A DNA stretch of 64,000 nucleotides from Pirellulales bacterium (GCA_022841705.1 JALHQZ010000001.1:1178001-1242000); one strand, 5' to 3'. Shown: positions 53,843 to 63,648, counted from the stretch's first letter. The notes: generated by a model from the letters alone, not told the origin. Program-made: numbers and translations.

Positions 53843-53957
53843 GCGTCACCAGCGGGCGTTGGAACAAGGCGCCTAGTAGTGAGTGTCAGTCTTGCAGGGT
53901 GGCGCGGCTATTTCAACTAGCGCGCCGCAGATATTTCTGGAATTTTTCGAGCCGATT

Positions 53958-55520
53958 TCAGGCGCGGGCGAGCGTCCGATCGATGCGTGCCAGTGAGCTC
54001 TCGCGGCCGAGAATTTCGAGCGTTTCGAACACTCCGAGGCCGACGCTTTTGCCGGTCACGGCGACGCGGAGGGCGTGAATAATTTGCCCAATCTGTACGC
54101 CTTGCCGTTCGACGAAAGCGTGGAGCGCCTGGTCGAGCGAGGCGCGATCGAACGGCGCGACTTCAGCGACCACCGCGCGGAATCCGGCGAGGAGCTCGCG
54201 GGCTTCGGGCGCTTTGGTGATCCGCTTCTCGAAGGCTTTTTCGTCGTACACAAGCTGGTCGTCGGCAGTAAAAAAGTCGTCGAATTGCAAGATGTCGCCG
54301 AAGGTTTTGATGCGGTCGCCGGCGGCGTCGATGACGGCCGCCACGCGCGGGCCCGCTTCACACGGCGGCGGGTCGCTCACGAGACCCGCCTTTTGGAGGA
54401 ACTCCAAGCAGCGTGGCGTCTTCGATTTGAGCGGCACGCGCTGCATCGCGCGATCTTGGAAGGCGAACAGTTTTTGGGGATCGAAACTCGCCGGCGCTTT
54501 GTTCACCCGTTCGAGCGAAAAGTGTTGCAGCATTTCTTCACGCGTGAACTCTTCGGTAGAATCGTCGAGCGACCAACCGAGCAGTAATAAGTAGTTGAGA
54601 ATGGCCTCGGGCAGGTAGCCAACTTGTTCGTAGAAATCGACGATCACCGGATTGAACGTCTCGGCTTGCGTGGCAAGGCCGATGCGTTTGGCGATTTGTT
54701 GGCCATGTTCGTTGAGCTGCGCGAAGTCTTTGTTCTTCAGATACTTGTCGAGCTTGCGCTTGCTGAGTTTGTTTTTGCTGCCGGGCTCGGCGACGTAGGG
54801 CAGGTGGGCGAACTTGGGAAGATCATATCCAAGCTGCTGCGCGATGAAGACTTGCCGGGGCGTGTTGGGCAAGTGTTCTTCGGCGCGAATGACGTGCGAG
54901 ATTTCCAGGTCGTGATCGTCCACCACGGTCGCCAAGTGATAGAGGCATGAGCCATCAGCGCGCTGAATCACGTGGTCCTGCTCATTCGCCCAGCGGAAGG
55001 TGACTTGGCCGCGAATGAGATCGTCGAGCACGAGTTCCCCGTCGCGCGGCATCAACAGTCGCACCACGCCGGTGCGGCCTTCGGCTTCAAACCGCGCGCA
55101 GTCGGTTGCGCTTTCAGCACGCCATGTTCGGCTGTAAGTAAATGACCCGCCCGTTTTCTCCGCCGCTTCGCGTTCGGCCTGCAATTCTTCGGGCTTGGCA
55201 TAGTCACGATACGCAGCGCCTTTGGCCAAGAGCACTTCCACCGCGGCCCGATGTCGATCGGCGCGCTGCGACTGAAAGTACGGCGCGTGCGGCCCACCGA
55301 CTTCGGGGCCTTCATCCCAGTCGAGTCCCAGCCAGCGGAAGCCGTGGAGGATCGGCGCGAGCGCCGCTTCAACATTGCGGTCCGCATCCGTATCGTCGAT
55401 CCGCAGCAAAAACTGCCCGCCGTTCGCCTTCGCGAAGAGCCAATTGAAAAGCGCTGTCCGCACCCCGCCGATGTGCAGGTAACCGGTGGGGCTGGGGGCG
55501 AAACGGGTGCGGATGGGCAT
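53958..55520 (-). CDS. gltX: Glutamate--tRNA ligase
   Basis: Class I synthetase charging tRNA-Glu. The product is 520 residues from the ATG at 55520 ([28 protein letters not shown]). The HIGH equivalent is GYLHIGG, and the KMSKS equivalent is NKLSKRK in [14 protein letters not shown]. The family's anticodon-binding C-terminus is present (ending [11 protein letters not shown]). Whether it also charges tRNA-Gln cannot be judged. An upstream in-frame start would add 18 residues not in the fold. Confidence 0.96.
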   Translation of the reverse strand: MPIRTRFAPSPTGYLHIGGVRTALFNWLFAKANGGQFLLRIDDTDADRNVEAALAPILHGFRWLGLDWDEGPEVGGPHAPYFQSQRADRHRAAVEVLLAKGAAYRDYAKPEELQAEREAAEKTGGSFTYSRTWRAESATDCARFEAEGRTGVVRLLMPRDGELVLDDLIRGQVTFRWANEQDHVIQRADGSCLYHLATVVDDHDLEISHVIRAEEHLPNTPRQVFIAQQLGYDLPKFAHLPYVAEPGSKNKLSKRKLDKYLKNKDFAQLNEHGQQIAKRIGLATQAETFNPVIVDFYEQVGYLPEAILNYLLLLGWSLDDSTEEFTREEMLQHFSLERVNKAPASFDPQKLFAFQDRAMQRVPLKSKTPRCLEFLQKAGLVSDPPPCEAGPRVAAVIDAAGDRIKTFGDILQFDDFFTADDQLVYDEKAFEKRITKAPEARELLAGFRAVVAEVAPFDRASLDQALHAFVERQGVQIGQIIHALRVAVTGKSVGLGVFETLEILGRESSLARIDRTLARA

Positions 55521-55656
55521 GAGACTTTCGCGGTTTGGGCGAGTGAATGTTAGCCGATTAGCGTACCGGCGCACGCCAGCGCGGGGAAGTGCGGGCGGTG
55601 CGAATCGCGGCTATTCTGGACGTACTTTTCATCAGCGATTCGCGCTGCGTGCCACC

Positions 55657-56283
55657 ATGACGCCAACTCAACGCTTGCTGCTCGCTTTCACCGCGCTTGC
55701 GATCCCGCTCTCGTTCATACGCGCCCCTTATCCCAGCGAGCTCGTGCTGCAACACGCCCCCACGCTGGTGGGAATTATCGCACTGGCGGTGGTGATGCAG
55801 CGATTCGGGATATCGCGGTTATCGTTCGGATGCGTGCTCGCGTTTTTGTGGCTGCACATCATCGGCGCGCGGTGGATCTACTCGTATGTGCCGTACGATG
55901 AGCTTGCGACGTGGCTCACGGGTAGTACGCTCTCGGAATGGTTTGGTTGGCGCCGAAATCACTACGATCGGCTGGTGCATCTTGCGAGCGGGGTGTTGGG
56001 GGCGCCAATCGCTTCGGAAGTGTTACAGCGGATGGCGGGGATGAAGCCGCGGCACGCTGCGTTGATGAGCGTGGCGGTGGTACTGGCCGTCGGCGCCATC
56101 TATGAGATTTTTGAATGGCAGATCGCGGTGCTGCTGGCGCCGAGTTACGCGGAGGCGTACAACGGGCAGCAGGGGGATGTGTGGGACCCGCAGAAGGATT
56201 TGGCGCTGGCGGGGATGGGGGCCGTTGTGAGTGCGCTGCTCGTGCGAAGGTGGGAGGTTGCGCCGGGACTCCGCGGAGCGTAG
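55657..56283 (+). CDS. DUF2238-like multi-pass membrane protein
   Basis: The product is 208 residues from the ATG at 55657 with about five hydrophobic segments (LLLAFTALAIPLSFI, TLVGIIALAVVMQRF, FGCVLAFLWLHIIGARWIYSYVPYD, LMSVAVVLAVGAIYEIFEW). HIIGARWIYSYVPYDE, NHYDRLVHLASG and EIFEWQ are the DUF2238 (YjdF-like) signatures. Function is unknown. It is divergent from gltX. Confidence 0.82.
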   Translation: MTPTQRLLLAFTALAIPLSFIRAPYPSELVLQHAPTLVGIIALAVVMQRFGISRLSFGCVLAFLWLHIIGARWIYSYVPYDELATWLTGSTLSEWFGWRRNHYDRLVHLASGVLGAPIASEVLQRMAGMKPRHAALMSVAVVLAVGAIYEIFEWQIAVLLAPSYAEAYNGQQGDVWDPQKDLALAGMGAVVSALLVRRWEVAPGLRGA

Positions 56284-56307
56284 CTCCCCGGCTATTGGAC
56301 ACAGCAC

Positions 56308-57453
56308 CTACGCGGCGCGGCGGTCGGTGCGTTCGCGGCGGGGTTTCTTGTCCTTCGCGGTGCGACCGGGGCGGTCTTCGTCGTCGGCTTCGTAATTGTC
56401 ACGGTAGGAGCCTTCGGCGCCGCTGACCCACTTCGCTTTTTCTTTCTTGGACTTCGTGCGGGTGGGCGCCTCGTCTTCGTCATCATCGTGCTGGACGATT
56501 TGCGGCCGTTCCACGGTGCGTGGGCGTTCGACAACGCGTTCGGATTCGGTTGGTTTGACTTCAGGCTTCTTCTCGACGATGGGCGGCGCGGCGAGTTTCA
56601 CTTGCGGCGCCTGTTCTTTTACTGCGCGGCGAGCTTGCGCTGGCAGCTCGCCGGCTTCCGCGGCGGCAACTTCGCGGACCACGCCGCGCACGAAGCCCCA
56701 CGGCGCGAGCAGGGCGAAACAGACCCCCATGAGACTGGCGGCCGACGAGGTGAAGCCGGTGAATCCGGCGGCGGCAAGGCCGATTCCGCTCGCATAGCAA
56801 GTGAGCGCGGTGAGACCGAACACAATCGGTGCGCGTTGATCGCGCAGGTCGAACAGCACTTTGATCGCAACTAGTCCGACCAGGACGGCATCGAGCGCCG
56901 CACAGCCGTAGGCATCGGCGCGGAGTGCGTTCGTACGCGTGTAATTTGCAATTGCATCGGCGGCTATGGAGCGCCAGTGCGTGGCGCCGTCAATGCTGAG
57001 CAGGAGCGCGGCGGCGCCGGCGGCGAGCCACCATTTGTAGCGGCCGCGGAAGTCGTCATTGCGGCGGCGACGCATTTGGAACACGACGACGCAGAGGATG
57101 GCTATTACTCCCCACGCGGCGGTCACGAGCCAGGCGGAGAGCGAACCAAGTTGGCCAAGTTGCAAAAATGGTGACAGAACTTGCGGCAGCAGAGATTGAT
57201 ACTGCTGTGCGGCTATGATCGTGGTGACCATTGCCAGGAGCGCACAGACGCTTGCACTCCATGCGGCGGTGCTGTTCGGCGCAATCGCTTGGCCGAGCCG
57301 GAGCGCGAGATTGTCGGCACCCAGGACGTAGCGGCGGCCGGTAGCGGCGATCGAGTGCGTTACCGCGTCGACCTCTTCGCCACTGTGCGAAGTGAGCAGT
57401 CCATCCTGCAATAACCTCCGCCGCCGTTCACTCCGCGCTGAATTGGCTGACAT
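56308..57453 (-). CDS. Hypothetical membrane protein with charged tail
   Basis: The product is about 381 residues from the ATG at 57453 (MSANSARSERRRRLLQDGLL). It has about six hydrophobic segments (SVCALLAMVTTIIAAQQ, LVTAAWGVIAILCVVVFQM, YKWWLAAGAAALLLSIDG, APIVFGLTALTCYASGIGLAAAG, LMGVCFALLAPWGFV). The C-terminal ~130 residues are strongly charged and low-complexity (KPEVKPTESERVVERPRTVE, KSKKEKAKW), probably disordered in the cytoplasm. No family is recognised. The upstream in-frame stretch to 57870 contains translated repeat and was excluded. Confidence 0.7.
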   Translation of the reverse strand: MSANSARSERRRRLLQDGLLTSHSGEEVDAVTHSIAATGRRYVLGADNLALRLGQAIAPNSTAAWSASVCALLAMVTTIIAAQQYQSLLPQVLSPFLQLGQLGSLSAWLVTAAWGVIAILCVVVFQMRRRRNDDFRGRYKWWLAAGAAALLLSIDGATHWRSIAADAIANYTRTNALRADAYGCAALDAVLVGLVAIKVLFDLRDQRAPIVFGLTALTCYASGIGLAAAGFTGFTSSAASLMGVCFALLAPWGFVRGVVREVAAAEAGELPAQARRAVKEQAPQVKLAAPPIVEKKPEVKPTESERVVERPRTVERPQIVQHDDDEDEAPTRTKSKKEKAKWVSGAEGSYRDNYEADDEDRPGRTAKDKKPRRERTDRRAA

Positions 57454-57490
57454 CGCTTGGTCTCTCGATCGCGTTCGGACTTGCCAACTG

Positions 57491-57572
57491 TGTGACGGCG
57501 AGCCGGAGGGCGTTAGCCCCCGGAGGACTCGCCAAGGCGCCTGCGGGGGGCTGACGCCTCCCGGCTCGCTGG
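57491..57572. repeat. Bipartite repeat, family R9
   Basis: GGCGAGCCGGAGGGCGTTAG with CCCCCGGA, and GGGGGGCTGACGCCTCCCGG with CTCGC, form two facing arms between divergent genes. The half-palindrome at about 7772 is similar. Confidence 0.75.
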
Positions 57573-57835
57573 GGAATGCGGCGCGTCCACGCGCTGGCGC
57601 AGGGCGTACCTTCCCTACAACCGTTTCGGCACGCGGCCGGGCGACGCATAAACGGAACAACCGGCGGGGTGGTTGGTGAACCGTGGCAGTTTGGGAGGGC
57701 AAAGCGAGCTTCCCCCACTCTTGGGCGGTTCGCAGAACGGCAGAAGTGCTTTGCCCGCCCCCACTTTGTGGCCTACGGTTGCAAAGACGGAATATCCATT
57801 GCCCCTTCTGCCCGCTTTCCCCGAGTGCCCACCGC

Positions 57836-60058
57836 ATGTCGGAAGTTGCGACCCTTTTGCCGAATAGCACGTCGCCGACTATCGCGCGCAGCGACGCCCG
57901 GTCGCTGCTGCGTCAGCTCGACGCCGTGGCCGCCGAAACGGGGCAAGCTAGCACCGACGCAGTGCAGGCATCGCAAGCGCATGCGCAACAGTTGGTGCAA
58001 GCGCGGCTGGGCATGGCGGGTTCGTTGTATGTGGCAGTGCAGTGCAAGCATCCGGCGACCGCAGCGCACTGCCTGCGGGTGGCGCTGCACTGCAGCAGTT
58101 GGGCCGCTGCGCTGAAAATGCCAGAGAAGTTGCGGCTGCAACTAGAGGTCGCCGCGCTGTTGCACGATGTCGGCAAGATTGGCGTGCCCGATGCCGTGCT
58201 CAATAAGCCGCAGCGACTCACCGGTGAGGAAGTTGAACTTATCGATCGCCACCGTGATTGCGCGGCGCAGATTCTCTCCGCCGCTGGGGCGCCACGGCCG
58301 ATCATTGAAGCGATTCACGCCGCCGCCGCGTGGTACGATGGCAGCCATCGCAAGGTGAAGCTAAGTGGCGCAAACATTCCCGCGGTCTCGCGGATGCTCT
58401 CGATCATCGACGCCTACGACGCGATGACGACCGATCAAGTTTTCCGGCCGGCCCGGTCGCGCGAGCGGGCTATCGCTGAGTTGTTTCAATGTGCTGGTTC
58501 GCAGTTCGATCCGGACTTGGTGAAGAATTTCGCGGAGCTCTTCTCGCAGGATCAAAGCCGGTTGCAGGCGGATGTCGCGCAGCGCTGGCTAACGCTCTTG
58601 GCCAGCGCGCAACCGACCACGCCGTGGAATGTAACGCTGACCGCCTTGCCAACCGCTGCGTTTGCGCCAGCGGCGGGACCGGTCGTTGATCGCGCTGCGG
58701 CATTCGAGAAGAAGCTCCTCGAAAACATGCGGGATGCGGTGATGTTTGTCGATACGCAGGCCGCCATTTTGCAGTGGAACACCGGAGCGGAGCGCATGAC
58801 CGGCGTGGCGGCGAGCGCCGCGGTGGGACGGATTTGGGCGCCATCGCTATTCGACCTGGCCAGCGCTACCGGCAAGCTGGTGCCCGACGCCGAATGCCCG
58901 CTGCAGCGCGTGCTCACCAGCGGCGTGCAGTATTTCGAGCGCGTGAGCATTCTGGGCCGCAGCGGCCGACACGTGGATGTTGATCTGCAGATCACACCTG
59001 TTTCCGACACGAGCAACAGTCTGGTTGGCGCCACGATCTTGCTGCACGATGCTTCGAGCGAGGCCTCGCTCGAAGAAAAGTGCCAAGTGCTGCACGCCGA
59101 GATGACCAAAGACCCGCTCACGCAGGTGGCGAACCGGGCGGAGTTCGACCGAATGCTGGCAGCGTTCGTCGAGGCGCACACCGAGACGGGGCTTACGTGT
59201 TCGCTGATCATGTCGGATATCGATCATTTTAAAAGGATCAACGACACGTACGGCCATCAAGCGGGCGACGAGGCGATTGTGAGTTTCGCGAAGCTCCTGA
59301 AATCGATGTGCCGCAGTGGCGATTTGGTCGCGCGGTACGGCGGGGAAGAGTTCGCCGTGTTGTGCGCAGACTGCAACAATTCCGCCGCCGCCCGGCGCGC
59401 GGAGCTCATGCGGAAGGCGCTTTCGGAGTTGCCGCTGGCCGAACTCGGCGGCAGTAGCTGCACGGCGAGTTTCGGCTGCACGGAACTGCAAACGGGCGAT
59501 ACGCCTGAAACGATGCTGCGGCGTTCCGACCGGGCGCTGCTGATGGCCAAAGAGCAAGGCCGCAACCAAGTGGTGCAATTGGGTGAAGGTATGGAAGAAC
59601 AAGAACCGGTGAAGCGCAGTTGGTTTCGGCTACCGAACTGGGGTGGCTCGGCTTTGGTCGATGCGACCTTGGTGACCAAGGTGCCGATGGACATCGCCAT
59701 CGAGAAACTCCGCGGCTTCATCGCCGACCACAATGCCAAGATTGTGAAAACCAAAGAGAACGAAATTCGCCTGGAAGCCTCCGACAAAGCGGTGGGCGGC
59801 GCGCGGCGGGCGAATGATCGCGAGATCACATTCCTGCTCGAGATCAAGTTCGACCAGCAGCATGTTGATTTTGCCAACACGGCGGGCCTCGCCGCGGGCA
59901 AGATGGTGCAAACGGTCGCCACGGTGACGATTCGCCCGAAGCGCGATCGGGATCGCCGCGTTGGATTCGTCGCCGAACGGGCCCGATTCATGCTCGGCAG
60001 CCTGAAGAGTTATCTGATCGCGCGCGAAACGGACCTGGAACCTGCGTTGAGTAAGTAA
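57836..60058 (+). CDS. HD / PAS / GGDEF signalling protein
   Basis: The product is about 740 residues from the ATG at 57836. An N-terminal helical region is followed by an HD-GYP-like domain: LLHDVGKIGVPDAVLNKPQRLT near residue 110 and IDRHRDCAAQI. The HHE and GYP motifs are replaced (AIHAAAAWYDGSH), so phosphodiesterase activity is doubtful. A PAS domain follows (NMRDAVMFVDTQAAILQWNTG), then a GGDEF cyclase domain with intact MSDIDHFKRINDTYGH and YGGEEFAVL near residue 502. The last ~140 residues form a basic domain of unknown type (PMDIAIEKLRGFIADHNAK). It probably makes cyclic di-GMP. The small helical gene at 60061 follows two bases later. Confidence 0.88.
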   Translation: MSEVATLLPNSTSPTIARSDARSLLRQLDAVAAETGQASTDAVQASQAHAQQLVQARLGMAGSLYVAVQCKHPATAAHCLRVALHCSSWAAALKMPEKLRLQLEVAALLHDVGKIGVPDAVLNKPQRLTGEEVELIDRHRDCAAQILSAAGAPRPIIEAIHAAAAWYDGSHRKVKLSGANIPAVSRMLSIIDAYDAMTTDQVFRPARSRERAIAELFQCAGSQFDPDLVKNFAELFSQDQSRLQADVAQRWLTLLASAQPTTPWNVTLTALPTAAFAPAAGPVVDRAAAFEKKLLENMRDAVMFVDTQAAILQWNTGAERMTGVAASAAVGRIWAPSLFDLASATGKLVPDAECPLQRVLTSGVQYFERVSILGRSGRHVDVDLQITPVSDTSNSLVGATILLHDASSEASLEEKCQVLHAEMTKDPLTQVANRAEFDRMLAAFVEAHTETGLTCSLIMSDIDHFKRINDTYGHQAGDEAIVSFAKLLKSMCRSGDLVARYGGEEFAVLCADCNNSAAARRAELMRKALSELPLAELGGSSCTASFGCTELQTGDTPETMLRRSDRALLMAKEQGRNQVVQLGEGMEEQEPVKRSWFRLPNWGGSALVDATLVTKVPMDIAIEKLRGFIADHNAKIVKTKENEIRLEASDKAVGGARRANDREITFLLEIKFDQQHVDFANTAGLAAGKMVQTVATVTIRPKRDRDRRVGFVAERARFMLGSLKSYLIARETDLEPALSK

Positions 60059-60060
60059 TC

Positions 60061-60360
60061 ATGCGAGAAGAAATTACCGAAGTACAACTGAATCGGCGGA
60101 CGCGGGCCGTGCGGCGGGCGAAGGACTTCGCACAACTGACGACCGCAGAGGTAATCGCCGCGCGCGATGCCGCGTTTGAAGAAGCGCTGACCTTTGGCAC
60201 GCGCCACGATGCGGCGCACGCCGAACGCACAGCGGAACTGGCGTCTTTGAAGGATGACGATGATTCGCTCGTGGCACAAATTGCCCAGCAGCTAGAGATG
60301 CTGGAAGCGCAGCGCAAGCAACTCAGTTCGCTGTTGGCGAAGCTGGAAGAACGAGCTTAA
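60061..60360 (+). CDS. Small coiled-coil protein
   Basis: The product is 99 residues, starting two bases after the GGDEF gene's stop, so it is in the same operon. It is entirely helical in appearance, with heptad-like spacing in LVAQIAQQLEMLEAQRKQLSSLLAKLEER. No known domain. It may regulate or bind the upstream signalling protein. Confidence 0.7.
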   Translation: MREEITEVQLNRRTRAVRRAKDFAQLTTAEVIAARDAAFEEALTFGTRHDAAHAERTAELASLKDDDDSLVAQIAQQLEMLEAQRKQLSSLLAKLEERA

Positions 60361-60373
60361 ACACCACCCGTAA

Positions 60374-60492
60374 GAGCCGGACTGCAACGCAGTCCACGGC
60401 GCGGTGGTGAAGACTTTACACCAAAACAAAGTCAAACTCAGCACCCCGTGGACTGCGTTGCCCGTTTTTCAGTAGATAACGGGGGCTCCTTC
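60374..60492. repeat. Bipartite repeat, family R4
   Basis: AGCCGGACTGCAACGCAGTC on the left, and CCCCGTGGACTGCGTTGCCC plus GGGGGCTCCTTCGG on the right, form two nested arms between convergent genes. Related to 36842-36959. Confidence 0.82.
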
Positions 60493-60501
60493 GGGGTTGC
60501 G

Positions 60502-61830
60502 CTATAAGCTCGAGCCGCCGTTGAAGTTTCTGCCCCACACGACTTCTTCGGGGACCACGCCGTACAGGCCGCGGGTGAAGACTTGTTCGATCACCTCATC
60601 GGCGATTTGCAGGGCGCTCTTCGGCACCAAGACGATGTCACTATCGTTGAGCCAAATGTCGTCCGCCGGCACGGGACGACGGGCATAGAGGGCGCCTTGC
60701 ACGTCGACCATCGTAGCCATTAGCCGCCAATCGGGGCCGCGGCGGAAGACCACCACTTGCCGCAGGTTGGCGCCAATCCGCCAGCCGCTCGCCAGTGAGA
60801 TCGCCATATTCACGGTCGTGGGGCCTTGCATTTCAAATCGACCCGCTTGATTCACTTCACCCAGGACATAGACAAAGCGCGGCGCCCGTTGCTCCAGAAC
60901 CACGGTCACGCTGATGCCGGGGCTCACCTGGCGGTAGCGGGCGTCAATCTCGGCCTTCGCTTCGGCGAGCGAGAGGCCTTGCACGAGAACGTCGCCCAAG
61001 CGCGGCAGTTGCAAATGGCCTGACGGCGTGACACGGGTTTCAATCCGCCGACCCCCTTGGATGCCGCGGCTGAAGCCGACGGTGTCTAAAAGGTCTTCCA
61101 GAATCGTGTTGGTCACCACCGGCGAGACGGTAATCTCGGGGTTCCGGTAATACTCCTTGAAGCGCTGCTCGAGATCGGCGTTGACCGCTTCGATCGAACG
61201 CCCGGCGACCGAGACGCGGCCCACCAGCGGCAGTGTGATGGTGCCATCGGGCTGCACTTCCACTTCACGATTGAGGCTGTCTTCGCCACCGCTGGCGGGG
61301 CTGCTGGTGCTACCAGGTGAACTGGAGGTGCCGGCGGTGAGCGACTCGACGCGAATCCGGTCGCCGACTTGCAAGCGATACGGCGTGGCAATCACCTCGC
61401 GCGTCCGGAGGAAGTAAATGCTCAGCTGGTCGTCGGCCCGGAGGCGATACTCGGGGATCTGGGCGATGCGGGCGTGACCAACCCATTCGCCTTGGGCGAA
61501 GTTTTGCCAGTCGATGAAGCCGCGTGAATCCCAGCCGACTTCGCCCCGGCCGCGACCGGCGAGACTATCGACGCCCCAGATGGGATAGGGCGAAGCGTTT
61601 GACGTGTACGAACCCGCAGCGCATGGTTGCGCGCTGAGTGGTTGAGGCTCCTGCTCGGGGAGGGGGGCCATGCACTGGACGAGCTCGATATTCGCGGCCC
61701 GATGCGTGGCTTCTCGAGGCGGCGTGAGGCGCGCGGGCTTGTCGCCCTGCGCGAGCGCAACCGCCAGCACTGCCGCGAGCGTGAGGCTCACGGCGATCAG
61801 CATGCGGATTGTGGTGGATCGAAGTTGCAT
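60502..61830 (-). CDS. Polysaccharide biosynthesis/export protein (Wza-like)
   Basis: The product is 442 residues from the ATG at 61830. A signal-like segment (STTIRMLIAVSLTLAAVLAVALAQ) leads into two Poly_export-type modules: YRLRADDQLSIYFLRTREV and YRLQVGDRIRVESLTAG. The characteristic PDGTITLPLVGRVSVAGRSI and a SLBB-like region (PRFVYVLGEVNQAGRFEMQG) follow. It is an outer-membrane or periplasmic component for exopolysaccharide export. No glycosyltransferase, Wzc or flippase gene lies within the window, so it stands alone here. Confidence 0.88.
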   Translation of the reverse strand: MQLRSTTIRMLIAVSLTLAAVLAVALAQGDKPARLTPPREATHRAANIELVQCMAPLPEQEPQPLSAQPCAAGSYTSNASPYPIWGVDSLAGRGRGEVGWDSRGFIDWQNFAQGEWVGHARIAQIPEYRLRADDQLSIYFLRTREVIATPYRLQVGDRIRVESLTAGTSSSPGSTSSPASGGEDSLNREVEVQPDGTITLPLVGRVSVAGRSIEAVNADLEQRFKEYYRNPEITVSPVVTNTILEDLLDTVGFSRGIQGGRRIETRVTPSGHLQLPRLGDVLVQGLSLAEAKAEIDARYRQVSPGISVTVVLEQRAPRFVYVLGEVNQAGRFEMQGPTTVNMAISLASGWRIGANLRQVVVFRRGPDWRLMATMVDVQGALYARRPVPADDIWLNDSDIVLVPKSALQIADEVIEQVFTRGLYGVVPEEVVWGRNFNGGSSL

Positions 61831-61839
61831 ATTCGCTTT

Positions 61840-61915
61840 GTACGATGGGCTTTCAGCCCGTCGTGCGTTGTCGAGCCCTTTCCACTTCACGACGGGCTAG
61901 CAGCCCATCGTACGA
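61840..61915. repeat. Bipartite repeat, family R3
   Basis: GTACGATGGGCTTTCAGCCC on the left and GACGGGCTAGCAGCCCATCG followed by TACGAC on the right form inverted arms between the export gene and the TPR gene. Nearly identical to 20837-20915. Confidence 0.88.
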
Positions 61916-61917
61916 CC

Positions 61918-63258
61918 TTAGTACCCCATCAGTTTTTTTGGCATCCCCATCGCTTGCCGCCACCCGCTCGGTTGGGGTGGTTGCGCGGCGGTGGTTGGTG
62001 TTGGACTCTTGTTTGGCGCGGCGCTCGGCAGGCCTTCGCTGGTTGAGGCGAACTGCTGCGGGTTTACCCACTGCACACCCTGGTTGCGGCTGTAGGCGCC
62101 GGTGAGCTTTTCGTGGGCGAGTAGTTCAGCCGCATAGGCATCGGCGCCGGCGGCGATCTCCGCGTTGCCCAGCTTCGCTTCAACGACCGCGAGGTTGTGA
62201 TGCACGTACGACGGCACAGGTTGCTGTACTGCTTGCCGAAGCACGGAGCTCGCATGGCCGTATCGGCCCGCTTGGGCGAGCAGCACGGCGAGTTCGTTCG
62301 CGGCGAGGTGATTTTGCGGATGGACGGCCAGCGCCGCTTCGTAGTATGTCTGCGATTTAAGCCAAACTTGCGCAACTTGTTCGCTCAACTCAGTACTGCG
62401 ACGGGCGTTCACGCGGCCTAACCCGAAGAGCGCCATGGAAGCGGCCTGCTCGCCGCCGGCGGCCCGCATGAAGTTTGCCACAGCATACTGGTGATAGTGC
62501 GCGATGGCGGTGTGCGGCAGCAAGCCGGCGGCGTCCGCATCACGCACGACCGGGGTGACATGTGAAGCAGCGATGTTTGCCGGATCGATTTCGGTTGACG
62601 CCGCGTCATCAGCCCGCGTGAACTCTTCGGCTTCCTCGAGCGCTACGATCGCCGACCGCAGCGCTTGGGCATGGTCGCGCGATCCTGCCGCGGCGTCTTT
62701 GGCAGTGGCAATCTTCTGCAGCACCGCCATGAAGCGTTGCTGCGAGACGAACAGCGAACCTTGTTTGCCTGCGGCGAAGGCGGCTTGCACTTCGGGGAGC
62801 AGTTTCTTGCTCAGCTCGGTTGTCGCAGAAGTGTAGCGCTCGGCATCAACCGGCGGTAGCGCGGGGCGAGCACTTTCGATTTGAGGTTCTGCAATTGCCG
62901 ACTCTACCTCGATCACTTGGGGCGGAGGGGTCACTTGCGGTGCAGGTGGTTCAATCGTCGGCGCTACTTCCGGCTGCGCTTCCTCTGGTTCGGCGAGTGG
63001 CGCGTGAATCACCGGCGCTTCGAGCGCGGGGAAGACGCTCAGCGGCATCGAGAGCGGTTCCGTCACCACCAATTCGCGCAGTGGTGTCGCGATCGGTTCG
63101 GCGAACAACTCGGGCGGCACGGGTTCCACTGCTGCGAGGGGAGCCGCCGTTCCTGCACTGTGCCACAGCCTGGTGGACGAGACGCCATGCCACACCACCC
63201 CGACGGCAAAACCTGCTGTCAGCACCGCGGCGATGGGGTAGGAAACGTCTCGGGTCAT
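61918..63258 (-). CDS. TPR-containing membrane-anchored protein
   Basis: The product is 446 residues from the ATG at 63258 (MTRDVSYPIAAVLTAGFAVG). An N-terminal hydrophobic stretch (PIAAVLTAGFAVGVVWHGV) anchors the protein and a Pro/Glu/Ala-rich linker (PEEAQPEVAPTIEPPAPQV) follows. The C-terminal half has TPR-like helices (AQVWLKSQTYYEAALAVHPQNHLAANELAVLLAQAGRY). It is on the same strand as the export protein, so a joint role in envelope polysaccharide assembly is possible but not shown. Confidence 0.75.
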   Translation of the reverse strand: MTRDVSYPIAAVLTAGFAVGVVWHGVSSTRLWHSAGTAAPLAAVEPVPPELFAEPIATPLRELVVTEPLSMPLSVFPALEAPVIHAPLAEPEEAQPEVAPTIEPPAPQVTPPPQVIEVESAIAEPQIESARPALPPVDAERYTSATTELSKKLLPEVQAAFAAGKQGSLFVSQQRFMAVLQKIATAKDAAAGSRDHAQALRSAIVALEEAEEFTRADDAASTEIDPANIAASHVTPVVRDADAAGLLPHTAIAHYHQYAVANFMRAAGGEQAASMALFGLGRVNARRSTELSEQVAQVWLKSQTYYEAALAVHPQNHLAANELAVLLAQAGRYGHASSVLRQAVQQPVPSYVHHNLAVVEAKLGNAEIAAGADAYAAELLAHEKLTGAYSRNQGVQWVNPQQFASTSEGLPSAAPNKSPTPTTAAQPPQPSGWRQAMGMPKKLMGY

Positions 63259-63467
63259 GGCGTCCGTGCCACGCTGGGTGAGCTGAGGTTGGGCCGCGCT
63301 GTGATCGGTGCGGATCCATCCACCCCGACGCACTGCGCAGTCATGCCTAAAGTTCGACCCACGACGATAGCAGCAATCAGCAATTCCCACCCCGACTAGC
63401 GGGTCGCCTCAACTCGGCCAAGCACAGCCGCTATCGGCCGCACAGTTTACCCAGGTGGATCACGGGG

Positions 63468-63525
63468 AAATGACCAATGACCGGGGTGAATTACCAATGA
63501 CCAAGCCGAGACGACCAATGAAGGA
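63468..63525. repeat. Repeat related to family R10
   Basis: AATGACCAATGACC, ATTACCAATGACCAAGCCGA and GACCAATGAAG recur as tandem half-units, like those at 31285-31387. Partial copy. Confidence 0.5.
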
Positions 63526-63543
63526 ATGGAGTGTTCGCACCGT

Positions 63544-63648
63544 AGCCCTCTCCCTCCGGGAGAGGGTTGGGTGAGGGAAAGCCTTACCGAAAAACTCGCG
63601 AGTACCCACTTCACCCTCACCCCGGCCCTCTCCCGGAGGGAGAGGGAG
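63544..63648. repeat. Bipartite palindromic repeat, family R1
   Basis: CCCTCTCCCTCCGGGAGAGGG and CCCTCTCCCGGAGGGAGAGGG flank a spacer with a TGAGGG left end and a CCCTCACCCC right end. It lies upstream of the methyltransferase gene. Confidence 0.9.

Noticed and set aside
57683..57835. N-terminal extension of the GGDEF protein
   Set aside because: The extra in-frame codons are His/Pro/Cys-rich with no domain, overlap repeat-like DNA, and the ATG at 57836 begins a normal protein.
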